This document shows positions 17,925 through 25,786 of a stretch of DNA of 64,000 nt, piece after piece; position 1 is the stretch's first letter, and the number at the start of each line of letters is the position of its first letter. The notes under the pieces were generated by a model. The model had not been told where the DNA came from. It saw nothing but the letters and a program-made list of their open reading frames with translations, and made no database searches. A program made the position numbers and the translations under genes. Source of the DNA: Planctomycetota bacterium (GTDB lineage Bacteria; Planctomycetota; Planctomycetia; Gemmatales; Gemmataceae); NCBI GenBank assembly GCA_021413735.1, contig JAIOPV010000081.1:40235-104234 (forward strand). Reading direction: 5' to 3'.

Positions 17925-19304
17925 ATGACCGCCCGGTTCTACATTGGGCTCGTCGGCGTGATTGCCGTGTGCGTCGGACTGACGCTCACGGTCGCGGCCC
18001 AAGGTCCGCCAACCCCGATTCCAATTCCGATCCCGGAGCCAATGGCGGCCGACAAATCGAGTGTGCGCGACGCCCTCAAAGCCGTTCGGACCGGACTTGA
18101 ATTGCCAGAGGTGTCCACCCCACCAGCCGAACTCCCGCAGAGCTTGCCAGCCCCGACGCCACTGCCAGTTGCCCCAAGCCCCGTTCCTGTTCCTGTTCCT
18201 GTTCCTGTTCCTGTGCCAGTTCCAGCTCTCCCGCCCCTTCAGGTTGGCGGACTGACGGTTGACGGACAGCAGATCGATCTCTCGATGTTCCGGAACCGGC
18301 TTGGAGGCGGCTGTTCGACCTGCGGGCACGACGACTGCGAAACCTGTGGCGGCTCACGCCACTGTTCGCCCGGTCGCAAGGCGTGCGAGCCGTTCCCGGC
18401 GAGGAACCGCTTCGAGCGTTTGATCGGCGTGATGTACGAAACCCTCTGCTGCCCGGACCCTTGCTACGATCCGAAATGGAACATCCTCGCGGATTCGGCG
18501 TTCTTCACTCCTGGGGCTCGCCCGGTATCGCAAAGCCGCTTCCGTTGGGATGCTGGCCCCGGTGTCATTCTGCCGGACCGAGCTGAATACTTCTGGGCAC
18601 GCGCCGACGGCATGGGCCTGGGTCCGCGACCGACTTCCCCGAACAAGGTCGCCCGCAGCGTCGATTACAACGACCTCAGCATGTACACGGAAACGTCCGT
18701 CAACGGATCGTTATCGCTGATCTTCGACCTGACTTACCGAAGCAACGAGGCCACCGGCTCATCGTCGGCATCCGGCATCGGCGACATGGTCACCGGTACC
18801 AAGGCTCTCATGTTCGACCGCGAACTCGTCCAGCTCTCGTTCCAGTTCCTGACGTACCTGCCGACGGGTTCCTCCTTCAAGGGAACGGGAACCGGGCACG
18901 TCGCGCTGGAACCGTCGATCATTGCGGGCCTGAAGATCTCGAACGATACCTTCCTCCAGGCTCAAATCGCGGACCGGATTCCGCTCGGCGGCACGCCGGG
19001 GTACGCGGGCACGGTGCTGGCTTACAACATGAGCTTGAACCACATCCTGTGGCGGCCAGTGCGAGACGTGCAACTGATCGGCGTGTGTGAACTCAACGGG
19101 TTGATGTTCCTGAACGGCTCGTACACCGATCCGGTGCTGGGGCCGAATCAACCAGCCTCCGGGATGACCTATGTATCGCTCGGACCGGGCATGAGGCTGA
19201 ACATCTGCGACAAATGCGACTTCGGAGTCGGGACGTCCATTGCTCTGACCGATCCACGCTTCGCGACCGCCGTGATCCGCACCGAGTTCCGTTACCGATA
19301 TTAG
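17925..19304 (+). CDS. Predicted outer-membrane beta-barrel protein with Val-Pro linker
   Basis: Start ATG 17925 gives 459 residues with a signal peptide (residues 1-25, ending VAAQG). Then come PIPIPIPEP, an acidic helix, and a rigid (Val-Pro)n stretch around residues 87-103 encoded by five perfect GTTCCT hexamers (18183-18212). A Cys cluster (CSTCGHDDCETCGG) follows. The second half alternates polar and hydrophobic residues with aromatic ends (YTETSVNGSLSLIFDLTYRS, later FATAVIRTEFRYRY), ending in Tyr, as outer-membrane barrels do. It resembles the transporter-like barrels common in planctomycetes. Earlier in-frame starts to 17403 overlap the opposite gene and are rejected. Function in the T6SS locus is inferred from position only. 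Confidence 0.65.
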   Translation: MTARFYIGLVGVIAVCVGLTLTVAAQGPPTPIPIPIPEPMAADKSSVRDALKAVRTGLELPEVSTPPAELPQSLPAPTPLPVAPSPVPVPVPVPVPVPVPALPPLQVGGLTVDGQQIDLSMFRNRLGGGCSTCGHDDCETCGGSRHCSPGRKACEPFPARNRFERLIGVMYETLCCPDPCYDPKWNILADSAFFTPGARPVSQSRFRWDAGPGVILPDRAEYFWARADGMGLGPRPTSPNKVARSVDYNDLSMYTETSVNGSLSLIFDLTYRSNEATGSSSASGIGDMVTGTKALMFDRELVQLSFQFLTYLPTGSSFKGTGTGHVALEPSIIAGLKISNDTFLQAQIADRIPLGGTPGYAGTVLAYNMSLNHILWRPVRDVQLIGVCELNGLMFLNGSYTDPVLGPNQPASGMTYVSLGPGMRLNICDKCDFGVGTSIALTDPRFATAVIRTEFRYRY

Positions 19305-19311
19305 CAGTTTG

Positions 19312-19667
19312 GCGAGCGGCGACCGCAAGGGAGCGGTCTACGTTTGAAACGGTGGCGGAATGAGCGAGATTGTGCCAGGGCTTGGGGAGGTAACTCCCCC
19401 TCACCCGGCTCGCAAAGCCTCGCCGACCTCTCCCCAAAAATCGGGGGCGAGGTGGGGCTGATTGGTTTGATTTGAAGGCAATGAATCAGGATGAGTTGAA
19501 GAGAAGACACTGCGCCCCACCTCGCCCCCGATTTTTGGGGGAGAGGTCGCGACGAGTCTTCGAGTCGCGGGTGAGGGGGAACTACATTCCCTCAAATCCT
19601 TCGCACGATCCTTCATTCCGCCACCGTTTCTGAAGTGCTTCACCACGACCTTGCGGTCGCAGCTCGC
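19312..19667. repeat. Nested inverted repeat, three shells, about 355 bp
   Basis: Outer shell: GGCGAGCGGCGACCGCAAGG at 19312 against CCTTGCGGTCGCAGCTCGCC ending 19668. Middle shell: AACGGTGGCGGAATGA near 19348 against its complement near 19614-19630. Inner shell: the CCCCTCACCCG element (about 19389-19455) against its inverted copy (about 19520-19585), as at 383-567. The gap 19305-19678 between two convergent genes is almost entirely this structure; no gene is seen. Confidence 0.85.
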
Positions 19668-19678
19668 CAGCACCCCAC

Positions 19679-22600
19679 TCATGGCGACAGATACAGGCTC
19701 AGGTCAGCGGTCGTGGTGACACCGGCAACAGCGGTCGCGGTTGTCGATGCCTTCCGCCGCGTTGCCACTTTCTCGGCTGTCAGCGAATACGCACCCGGCT
19801 TGAGATTTGGGAACAGATACTTCCCATCCGCGTCCGTCGTCGCCTTGAAGAGAGCCATCCCGCGAGCATCGAAGAGCGTCACTTCCAGGCCAGCCTGAGG
19901 GCGATTGCCTTCTGTCAACTGACCGCCGATTGCTGCTGGCTTTTCGGGTAGTGCTTCCACCGCTTCCACCGAAGCAAACGACGACGACGATAGTCCCGCT
20001 CCATTCACGGCAACGCATGTGATGTCGGTCATGCCCAGCTTGTCGCGCGGCAACTGCACCGCCGCCGACCATCGCGTCGGGTCTGTGTCGGAACGCACCC
20101 CAGGAATCGTCACAGTGCCCGGCAACGGCTTCCCATCCGGACCAAGTTTGCCGACGAAGAACACCACCGATGCCACGCCCGATTCGGGGTCAGTTACCTC
20201 GACGGTGACGGGTAACAGCGTTCCCTTCTTGACTTGCTCATGCAGGCCGCGAAAGTCTGGCATGGTTGGCGGCGAGTTATCGAGGATGACCGGAATTTCC
20301 TTCGTGGCAAGGACCGTCTTGTCTGCTGCGAGCAGTCTCGCAACGACCGTTCGCCGGCCGAGGAGCTGCGGAACCTCCCACGCGACCTCCCAATCCTCGA
20401 TGACAGCCGCAAGATGCAGACCACCAGCCGCGCCAGGGGTAATGGTTGCATGCCTGCGACGAACCGCAGGAAGCGTGCGAACCGCTTCCTCGGTTGGCTC
20501 GCGACCCTGATCGTATCGCATCAGGCGTGCGTCGAGAGTAGCCCCCGGCGGTACACGGTCCGCACCAATGCGGAAGGCGACCGACCGACCCGGAGTAGAT
20601 ACCGGAGCCGACCGAAGTTCGAGATTCGGCGTTGTGTCAACAGTCGGCGAAACCGTGTCGCCGGTCCGCACGAAATCGACGTTCAGCCTGAACGCTCGCG
20701 TCACCCCATCAACGGTGACGCTGACCTGTCCCTGCCGTCTGGCTTCAGGATCGAGCACGAGACCGGAAGCGTCGAGCGTGAGTGGGCTGCTATCTGCAGG
20801 GATGCGGCCCGCGAACCGACCGGCGCGAATTCCACGCAGGCCAGGGACGTGAGCTTGATCGACCACGAGAGTCGCGACCGATGGGGTTGTCCCCAGGTCG
20901 CGGAGGGCGCGAACGGTCACGCCCAGACGGTTCTCGGGCCGCAGCGGAAGGGCAATCGGTTCATACGTTGCCGCTGACAATTCCACATACTCGAATGGCT
21001 CGCTAACAGCCAGCCGGAGGAAGCGAGTCTGAATCACCGTCGTTGTGTCTGTTGCGTCCAGCACATCAAGTCGGAGCGAGCCGGGCAGGTCGAAAGACGG
21101 AGTCGCTGCGGTTGGTGATTTTGCTGGGATTGGCGCAGCACCGGCGAAGGGCACGAGCCGCGTTTCGCCGGGACCAACCAGAACCTTGGCCTCAATCGCC
21201 GCGATTCCCGCGTCCGGAGAAACTGCACGAACCATCATTTCACGCTTCGCAGTGCCGCGATTGCGGACGAACACGAACAACGTTTCGCCAACACCCGGAC
21301 GAATCCGGATGTCGTCGCCAAGCCCGACCGGATCGACCGGGACTCGATCAACAACGATCTCGACAGGGTTCACAAGGCGGCTGCCATCAATCGCAATGCG
21401 AACGAACGCCTGCCGACCACCCGAGCGTGCTTCAATCACGACTCCATCCGGGATTCGCCCCGGACTCGCGGGGTTTGCAACCTCTGCTCGCACGATGAGA
21501 GTACTGAGAGTTCCGCCACCAGCGGGGTCGGGCTTGAAGGCAGTCATCTCCGCGGTGACTCGAACGGTGTCTCCTGGCGGCAGTGCGCGAACTGTGATTG
21601 GAGCTTCGCTCAGAGGACCGGGGTGTCTCACTGTCACTCGGATTTCTGCGGTGGGGCGGGTCGCGGTCAACACAAGCGGCGGCGGTTCCTCGAAGACCAT
21701 GAGCGGCGGCGGAACCACTGTATCGTTTCCAACAGCGATCTCAGCAGAGGCTACCGATTCCAGGAAATCGCGATCGAATCCGGCTCGCGCGATCTGCCGA
21801 TGAGTCACGCCGGACCAACCGAAGAACTCGGCCCACGCGGCCTGCCTCGCCATGACTCGCGGTTCGCTGCCCATCGTATCGAAACGAGTCGGCGTGAAGC
21901 CCGGAAGCAAGATCGCGAGCATGTCTCGCTGGTCGGCCGGTGCGTCTAACAGGAGGGCGTCGAAGCCCGTACTCCAGGCCCGCCCCAGACCCACCGACAG
22001 TTCCATCCACGCTGGCGAATCCGGGCCAGCGTGTCTGGCGGTCTCAAGGAGTTTGGTGAGCGGATCGATGGTTGTGGCTGGTAGCCCAGCGAAACGCAGA
22101 ATCGCGATGTGGCATTCCGCACGGATGGCCACTTGAGCGGCCGTGAACCGTCGGTCAGCAACTCCTTCTTCTGAGCCATAGGGAACGATCGGTGTCTGAT
22201 GAATCGCCAGGTCGTCATTCTTATCGGCCGCGAGCGTCTTTTCGGCCAACCGGCGAGCGAGGTTCTGCCCGGCTTGGTCGAGAGCGGCTCGGCTTTCCTG
22301 GTTCAACCGTGGAAGCGAGAACAGGAACTCGATACTGCGAACCAGGTCCGGCGGGGCCGATTCTGTTGCTGCTGCCGACACTGCCCAGTCAACATCCGAG
22401 GCTCCTGTCACCAGATCGAGAGCCGTCGTCAGGCTGCTCACTCCGGCGGCGGCCCGTCGGAGTTGATCGGCCTGATCGAGTAGCCCGGCCGCATCTGCGG
22501 GGGTACTCGGCGGCATCAGAAGTTTGACCAAGTCACCCGTTGCCTTGAGACGTGTTTTCCAGAGTGGGACACGATCCGGGAAGACTTGCAGTACGGAAGC

Positions 22601-24568
22601 CTCAGGTACCAACCCGGTCAGCGCGTCGTCTGCGATCGGACGCCCGCTGGCGTAGGCATCCGCGAACGCATTCGCGGCGGCCGCCAGCCGAATCGTGTCG
22701 TGGAACCGTTCGTGCGGTTCCGCTGTGGGAACGCTGCCCCAGAACGTTAGCAGGATCTCGCCGGTCCAGCGTGACACGGCCGCTTGCCTGAGAACCTCAG
22801 TCGTCCACGGGTAGACATCCGGGTGCGCCGCGGCTGTTTCGTACACGATCACGGCTTCAAACCCTGTCCGGGCGACCTCGGCGGGCCATTGATCCGCGGG
22901 AATCCGTCGGGCCAACTCCGCGAGTCGGCGAAGGAAGTACGTCTCGATGTACGACGGAGTGACTTTCCGCTCGGTCAATGCGCGGTCGAGCAGTTGGATG
23001 TCGGCCGCGCGACCCGCTGCGATGCGACCACGCGACACGAGTGCGGCTTCGACCGCGAACGGAGATTTTCCGGCCACCGCTTTGACGAACGTGGCGACAC
23101 CTTTCGCGATTGCGGCTTCCTGTCCGGCGGTTGGGAGTGCGGTTGCGTCGCGACCGGCGGTTAGCAAAGCATCAACAGCATCGACGACGGCTGGGTCGTC
23201 GGTGTCGCCGAGCGCTCGGGCAAGGGCGACGGACACAATCTGAGTTGGCCGCTTCGGCGCGCTCCGGGCCGCAGCCATCTCACGACTGAGCCGCGTGACG
23301 TCGATGGCCAAATCGCTGTACCCGCGATCGTTCGCTCCTCCGAACCGGCGACCCGCTTGCGCCACCCGAACACCGTCTTGCAGCCGGCGGAAAATTCGTG
23401 GCCCCTGAGATAGACTCCCATCCGTTCGCCACTGAGTGAGCGTGTTCCACCCCGTGAGTAATGCGTCGTTGAGCATCACGCCTGGGGTGGGTGTGTCGCC
23501 ACCAGAAGCCGAGACCAAATCGAAGTCGGGGCCGTCGCCGAGAAGGATCGGGATCTGTCTGCGGCCCGCGTTATCTCGGACCCAGCGATCGACACGCGCT
23601 CGGAGGAACGCGGTCAGTCCTCGCACTGTGACCCGCCGACCGCTGTGATTGCTGGGGTTGTAGGGTACAGCCGCGCCGCGCAAGCCGTTCTCGAAGTAGT
23701 AACCGAACACCGTGCGCCCGAGGATGCGGTTCCCGTAGGGGGTCTGTCCGGGGCTCGCCGAGCACAGGACGAGCCAGTCGGCAGGTGCGTTCGGGTGTGC
23801 GGCCTTGTGCTCGGCATCGACTGACGCGACCAACTGCGTCATGTGAGCCGTCGGATCGGTCCACAAGATTCCAACGCGGGGTTCGGGCGGCGTTCCCGCG
23901 AGATCAAGGACGACTAACTTCGCACGCGGCGGAGCGGCCTTCACCTTTCGGAGAATCTCGCGAAGAGACAAACCCTCGCGTCCTCCGGGTGGGTCCGCGT
24001 CGGCAGGAATGAATTCGAGGTCACCACTGGCACGGACCTGAGCGAATCCGCTGAGATACAGAACGAGACTATCGTGGTGGTGCAGTTTTTGAAGCTGATC
24101 GACTTCCCGCATGAGGAGAATGGCTTCCTGGCTCGCGTCGGTGTTCGCGAGTCTGGGGAAGAATCCGGCGGCTCGCACGGCGCTCTGGTCGGCGTCGGCT
24201 TCAGAGCGGTCAGGGATCGCACGGCTGCGGTACTGTGTGACCCACAGCGGAACGAAGTACGGACTCGGCAGCGGCTTGGCCCACGACCCAACTCCGATCG
24301 CGACTCCGGCGAGGGCGAGCGTCAGCGCTGCGGCCGCGAATCGGCGCAAGCCGGGCTGTTTGGCGGTCGTTCCGGGAGTGGACTGGTCAGGCACGGGCAA
24401 CCAGGGTTTGAGTGTTGGATCGAGAGGGCGAGGCTCCTGCCGAACCTTGCGCTTTGGCTCGGCAGGAGCCTCGCCCGTTATCCACGCTGGAACCAGTGGG
24501 TAATTTGGCACAGCGGCAACAAAGGCGACGGCCCACCCTCGCTGGCACTCGGGTTCGCCCCCAATCAC
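19679..24568 (-). CDS. Giant single-pass protein with inactive caspase-like domain
   Basis: GTG 24568 overlaps the tssA stop by four bases (GTGA), giving 1629 residues. Residues 1-55 are largely encoded by a dispersed repeat, so a start at TTG/GTG near residue 57-59 is possible. One membrane segment (75-96) follows basic residues, predicting N-in and the rest periplasmic. Residues about 150-345 match the C14 caspase fold: SLVLYLSGFA where YxxGHG is expected, KLVVLDLAGT where DACxSG is expected, then LVLCSASPGQTPYG and GRTVFGYYFENGLRGAA. Both catalytic His and Cys are replaced. A helical middle (350-1000) is followed by Ig-like strands. The C-terminus (residues about 1540-1629; VTLFDARGMALFKATTDADG) is a carboxypeptidase-regulatory-like beta sandwich. 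It is paralogous to the 25787 gene. Function unknown; likely a T6SS-linked envelope protein. Confidence 0.75.
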   Translation of the reverse strand: MIGGEPECQRGWAVAFVAAVPNYPLVPAWITGEAPAEPKRKVRQEPRPLDPTLKPWLPVPDQSTPGTTAKQPGLRRFAAAALTLALAGVAIGVGSWAKPLPSPYFVPLWVTQYRSRAIPDRSEADADQSAVRAAGFFPRLANTDASQEAILLMREVDQLQKLHHHDSLVLYLSGFAQVRASGDLEFIPADADPPGGREGLSLREILRKVKAAPPRAKLVVLDLAGTPPEPRVGILWTDPTAHMTQLVASVDAEHKAAHPNAPADWLVLCSASPGQTPYGNRILGRTVFGYYFENGLRGAAVPYNPSNHSGRRVTVRGLTAFLRARVDRWVRDNAGRRQIPILLGDGPDFDLVSASGGDTPTPGVMLNDALLTGWNTLTQWRTDGSLSQGPRIFRRLQDGVRVAQAGRRFGGANDRGYSDLAIDVTRLSREMAAARSAPKRPTQIVSVALARALGDTDDPAVVDAVDALLTAGRDATALPTAGQEAAIAKGVATFVKAVAGKSPFAVEAALVSRGRIAAGRAADIQLLDRALTERKVTPSYIETYFLRRLAELARRIPADQWPAEVARTGFEAVIVYETAAAHPDVYPWTTEVLRQAAVSRWTGEILLTFWGSVPTAEPHERFHDTIRLAAAANAFADAYASGRPIADDALTGLVPEASVLQVFPDRVPLWKTRLKATGDLVKLLMPPSTPADAAGLLDQADQLRRAAAGVSSLTTALDLVTGASDVDWAVSAAATESAPPDLVRSIEFLFSLPRLNQESRAALDQAGQNLARRLAEKTLAADKNDDLAIHQTPIVPYGSEEGVADRRFTAAQVAIRAECHIAILRFAGLPATTIDPLTKLLETARHAGPDSPAWMELSVGLGRAWSTGFDALLLDAPADQRDMLAILLPGFTPTRFDTMGSEPRVMARQAAWAEFFGWSGVTHRQIARAGFDRDFLESVASAEIAVGNDTVVPPPLMVFEEPPPLVLTATRPTAEIRVTVRHPGPLSEAPITVRALPPGDTVRVTAEMTAFKPDPAGGGTLSTLIVRAEVANPASPGRIPDGVVIEARSGGRQAFVRIAIDGSRLVNPVEIVVDRVPVDPVGLGDDIRIRPGVGETLFVFVRNRGTAKREMMVRAVSPDAGIAAIEAKVLVGPGETRLVPFAGAAPIPAKSPTAATPSFDLPGSLRLDVLDATDTTTVIQTRFLRLAVSEPFEYVELSAATYEPIALPLRPENRLGVTVRALRDLGTTPSVATLVVDQAHVPGLRGIRAGRFAGRIPADSSPLTLDASGLVLDPEARRQGQVSVTVDGVTRAFRLNVDFVRTGDTVSPTVDTTPNLELRSAPVSTPGRSVAFRIGADRVPPGATLDARLMRYDQGREPTEEAVRTLPAVRRRHATITPGAAGGLHLAAVIEDWEVAWEVPQLLGRRTVVARLLAADKTVLATKEIPVILDNSPPTMPDFRGLHEQVKKGTLLPVTVEVTDPESGVASVVFFVGKLGPDGKPLPGTVTIPGVRSDTDPTRWSAAVQLPRDKLGMTDITCVAVNGAGLSSSSFASVEAVEALPEKPAAIGGQLTEGNRPQAGLEVTLFDARGMALFKATTDADGKYLFPNLKPGAYSLTAEKVATRRKASTTATAVAGVTTTADLSLYLSP
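24426..24563. repeat. Dispersed palindrome inside 5' end of giant gene
   Basis: Arms 24426-24443 and 24459-24476 are perfect 18-bp complements (GGGCGAGGCTCCTGCCGA). They are followed by a GGAACCAGT block and CCTCGCTGGCACTCGGGTTCG near 24538-24557. The same order of blocks recurs at 30757-30893 in a true intergenic gap. Here the element is in frame within the annotated N-terminus of the giant protein. Confidence 0.8.
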
Positions 24569-25629
24569 GTCGGAGGTGCGGGTGGTTGCTCAATGGCGAG
24601 TTCGCGGGCCATTTCGGTAAGGACCGCCGCGTCGCGAACGAAGCTCTTAATCATCTCGTGGAACGGCAGGCTGCCGAGCGCCACGGCTCGCTTGATGAGG
24701 TACGGCACCGGGCTGTGAGGTTCGATCTGTTCGAGAATGCGGGCCGCCTCTGCCAGCTGCCGATACACGGCGTCTCTGGTCGCGGGAGCGTTTCCTGCGC
24801 CGAGTGCTGCTGGCGATCCAGACGCTGTTGGCGTGCCCGTGTCCGCTTGCGTCTCAGGTTGCGTTGCGTCGGCGACTGGCCCTTTTCGCTTCGCAATGAT
24901 CTCCGCAAGCGCCCGGCAATCTTCGATTGCTCGCCCGAGTTGCGTCATTCCGGGCGCGAGGTTGCCAAGCCGCTCGTTCAGCTTCACCGTGAGTTCGTCG
25001 AGAGCAGCCTTGCACTCGACGAGAATCGCGACCGTGTCTCGAATTGCCTCCGGCGACGCCGCGAGAACGCCCTTCTCGAACGCTTCCGCAGCCGCCTTGT
25101 CCTTGCCTTCCTGACCGCGTTTCCATGCGAGCCATCCGAGCGGTGTCTCTCCGCCGCCCGGAAAGAGTTGGACACCGCGAACGCTCGACGGAAACCGACC
25201 GCCGTGATCCGCGTCGTCGAGCCATTCAAATGGCCCCGCTCGCAGATCGAGGTCGGCAGGATCGTCGACTTTCGGCGCGAGACGATCCCAGCAGTCGGTG
25301 AGCAACGCGGTGAGCAACTTGAGCCCGTCACGCAACCCGGCGAACCCGAACTTCTGCGTGGCCCCTTCTGTCAGCCGAGCCGCGACGAGAAGATCCTTTG
25401 CCTTGTTCATGAGGCTGTCAGACGCCACGCGAACGACGGCTGACCAATCGGCCCGTTTCGCTTCGGGCGGACGTGTGGGGTCATCAGCCGCGAAGCCCGA
25501 CGGATCGATCTCCTTTCGAGCCTCATCGAGCTTTTCGCGAACATCGAACGGAGTGGTTCCGCCGGATGGGTCATCCCCTGCAATCGGTGCAATCAGAGCA
25601 GGGATGTCGAGTGTCGGTTCGGCTGGCAT
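24565..25629 (-). CDS. tssA: T6SS protein TssA (ImpA N-terminal family)
   Basis: TssA primes or caps tail polymerisation. Start ATG 25629 gives 354 residues beginning MPAEPTLDIPALIAPIAGDD, followed by PSG and FDVREKLDEARKEIDP, the ImpA N-terminal signature. The block KDLLVAARLTEGATQKFGFA then GLRDGLKLLTALLTDCWDRL is diagnostic (conserved W). The C-terminal helical part (AARILEQIEPHSPVPYLIKR then AVALGSLPFHEMI) matches the EPHSPVPYLLxRA motif of the VasJ/ImpA branch. A 53-residue upstream extension to 25788 lacks family features and is rejected. It overlaps the giant gene by four bases (likely translational coupling) and is divergent from the second giant gene. Confidence 0.93.
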   Translation of the reverse strand: MPAEPTLDIPALIAPIAGDDPSGGTTPFDVREKLDEARKEIDPSGFAADDPTRPPEAKRADWSAVVRVASDSLMNKAKDLLVAARLTEGATQKFGFAGLRDGLKLLTALLTDCWDRLAPKVDDPADLDLRAGPFEWLDDADHGGRFPSSVRGVQLFPGGGETPLGWLAWKRGQEGKDKAAAEAFEKGVLAASPEAIRDTVAILVECKAALDELTVKLNERLGNLAPGMTQLGRAIEDCRALAEIIAKRKGPVADATQPETQADTGTPTASGSPAALGAGNAPATRDAVYRQLAEAARILEQIEPHSPVPYLIKRAVALGSLPFHEMIKSFVRDAAVLTEMARELAIEQPPAPPT

Positions 25630-25786
25630 CAAACACGTCGAATGGTGGGTGGGTTTGGGCGAACAGCGGTCATCCGTGAAGTCGCCGCGAAGCGAGGATG
25701 ACGGGAGTATATGTGGTATATTGTGGGTAAGCTGGGGAAAATCGCGACCCCGCACGAACGGACAATCCCCCGCCCCGGTACATTCC
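25630..25786. promoter_or_regulatory. Divergent tssA/giant-2 intergenic region
   Basis: A 157-base gap between divergent starts, expected to carry two promoters. AT-rich TATATGTGGTATATTG at about 25711-25726 is the most likely -10 area; GTCATCC/GGATGAC arms (about 25667 and 25698) form a small inverted repeat. No recognised operator was identified. Confidence 0.35.

Noticed and set aside
25298..25786. N-terminal extension of the second giant protein
   Set aside because: It is antisense to tssA and Ser/Arg-rich; the membrane anchor and domain structure begin after ATG 25787.
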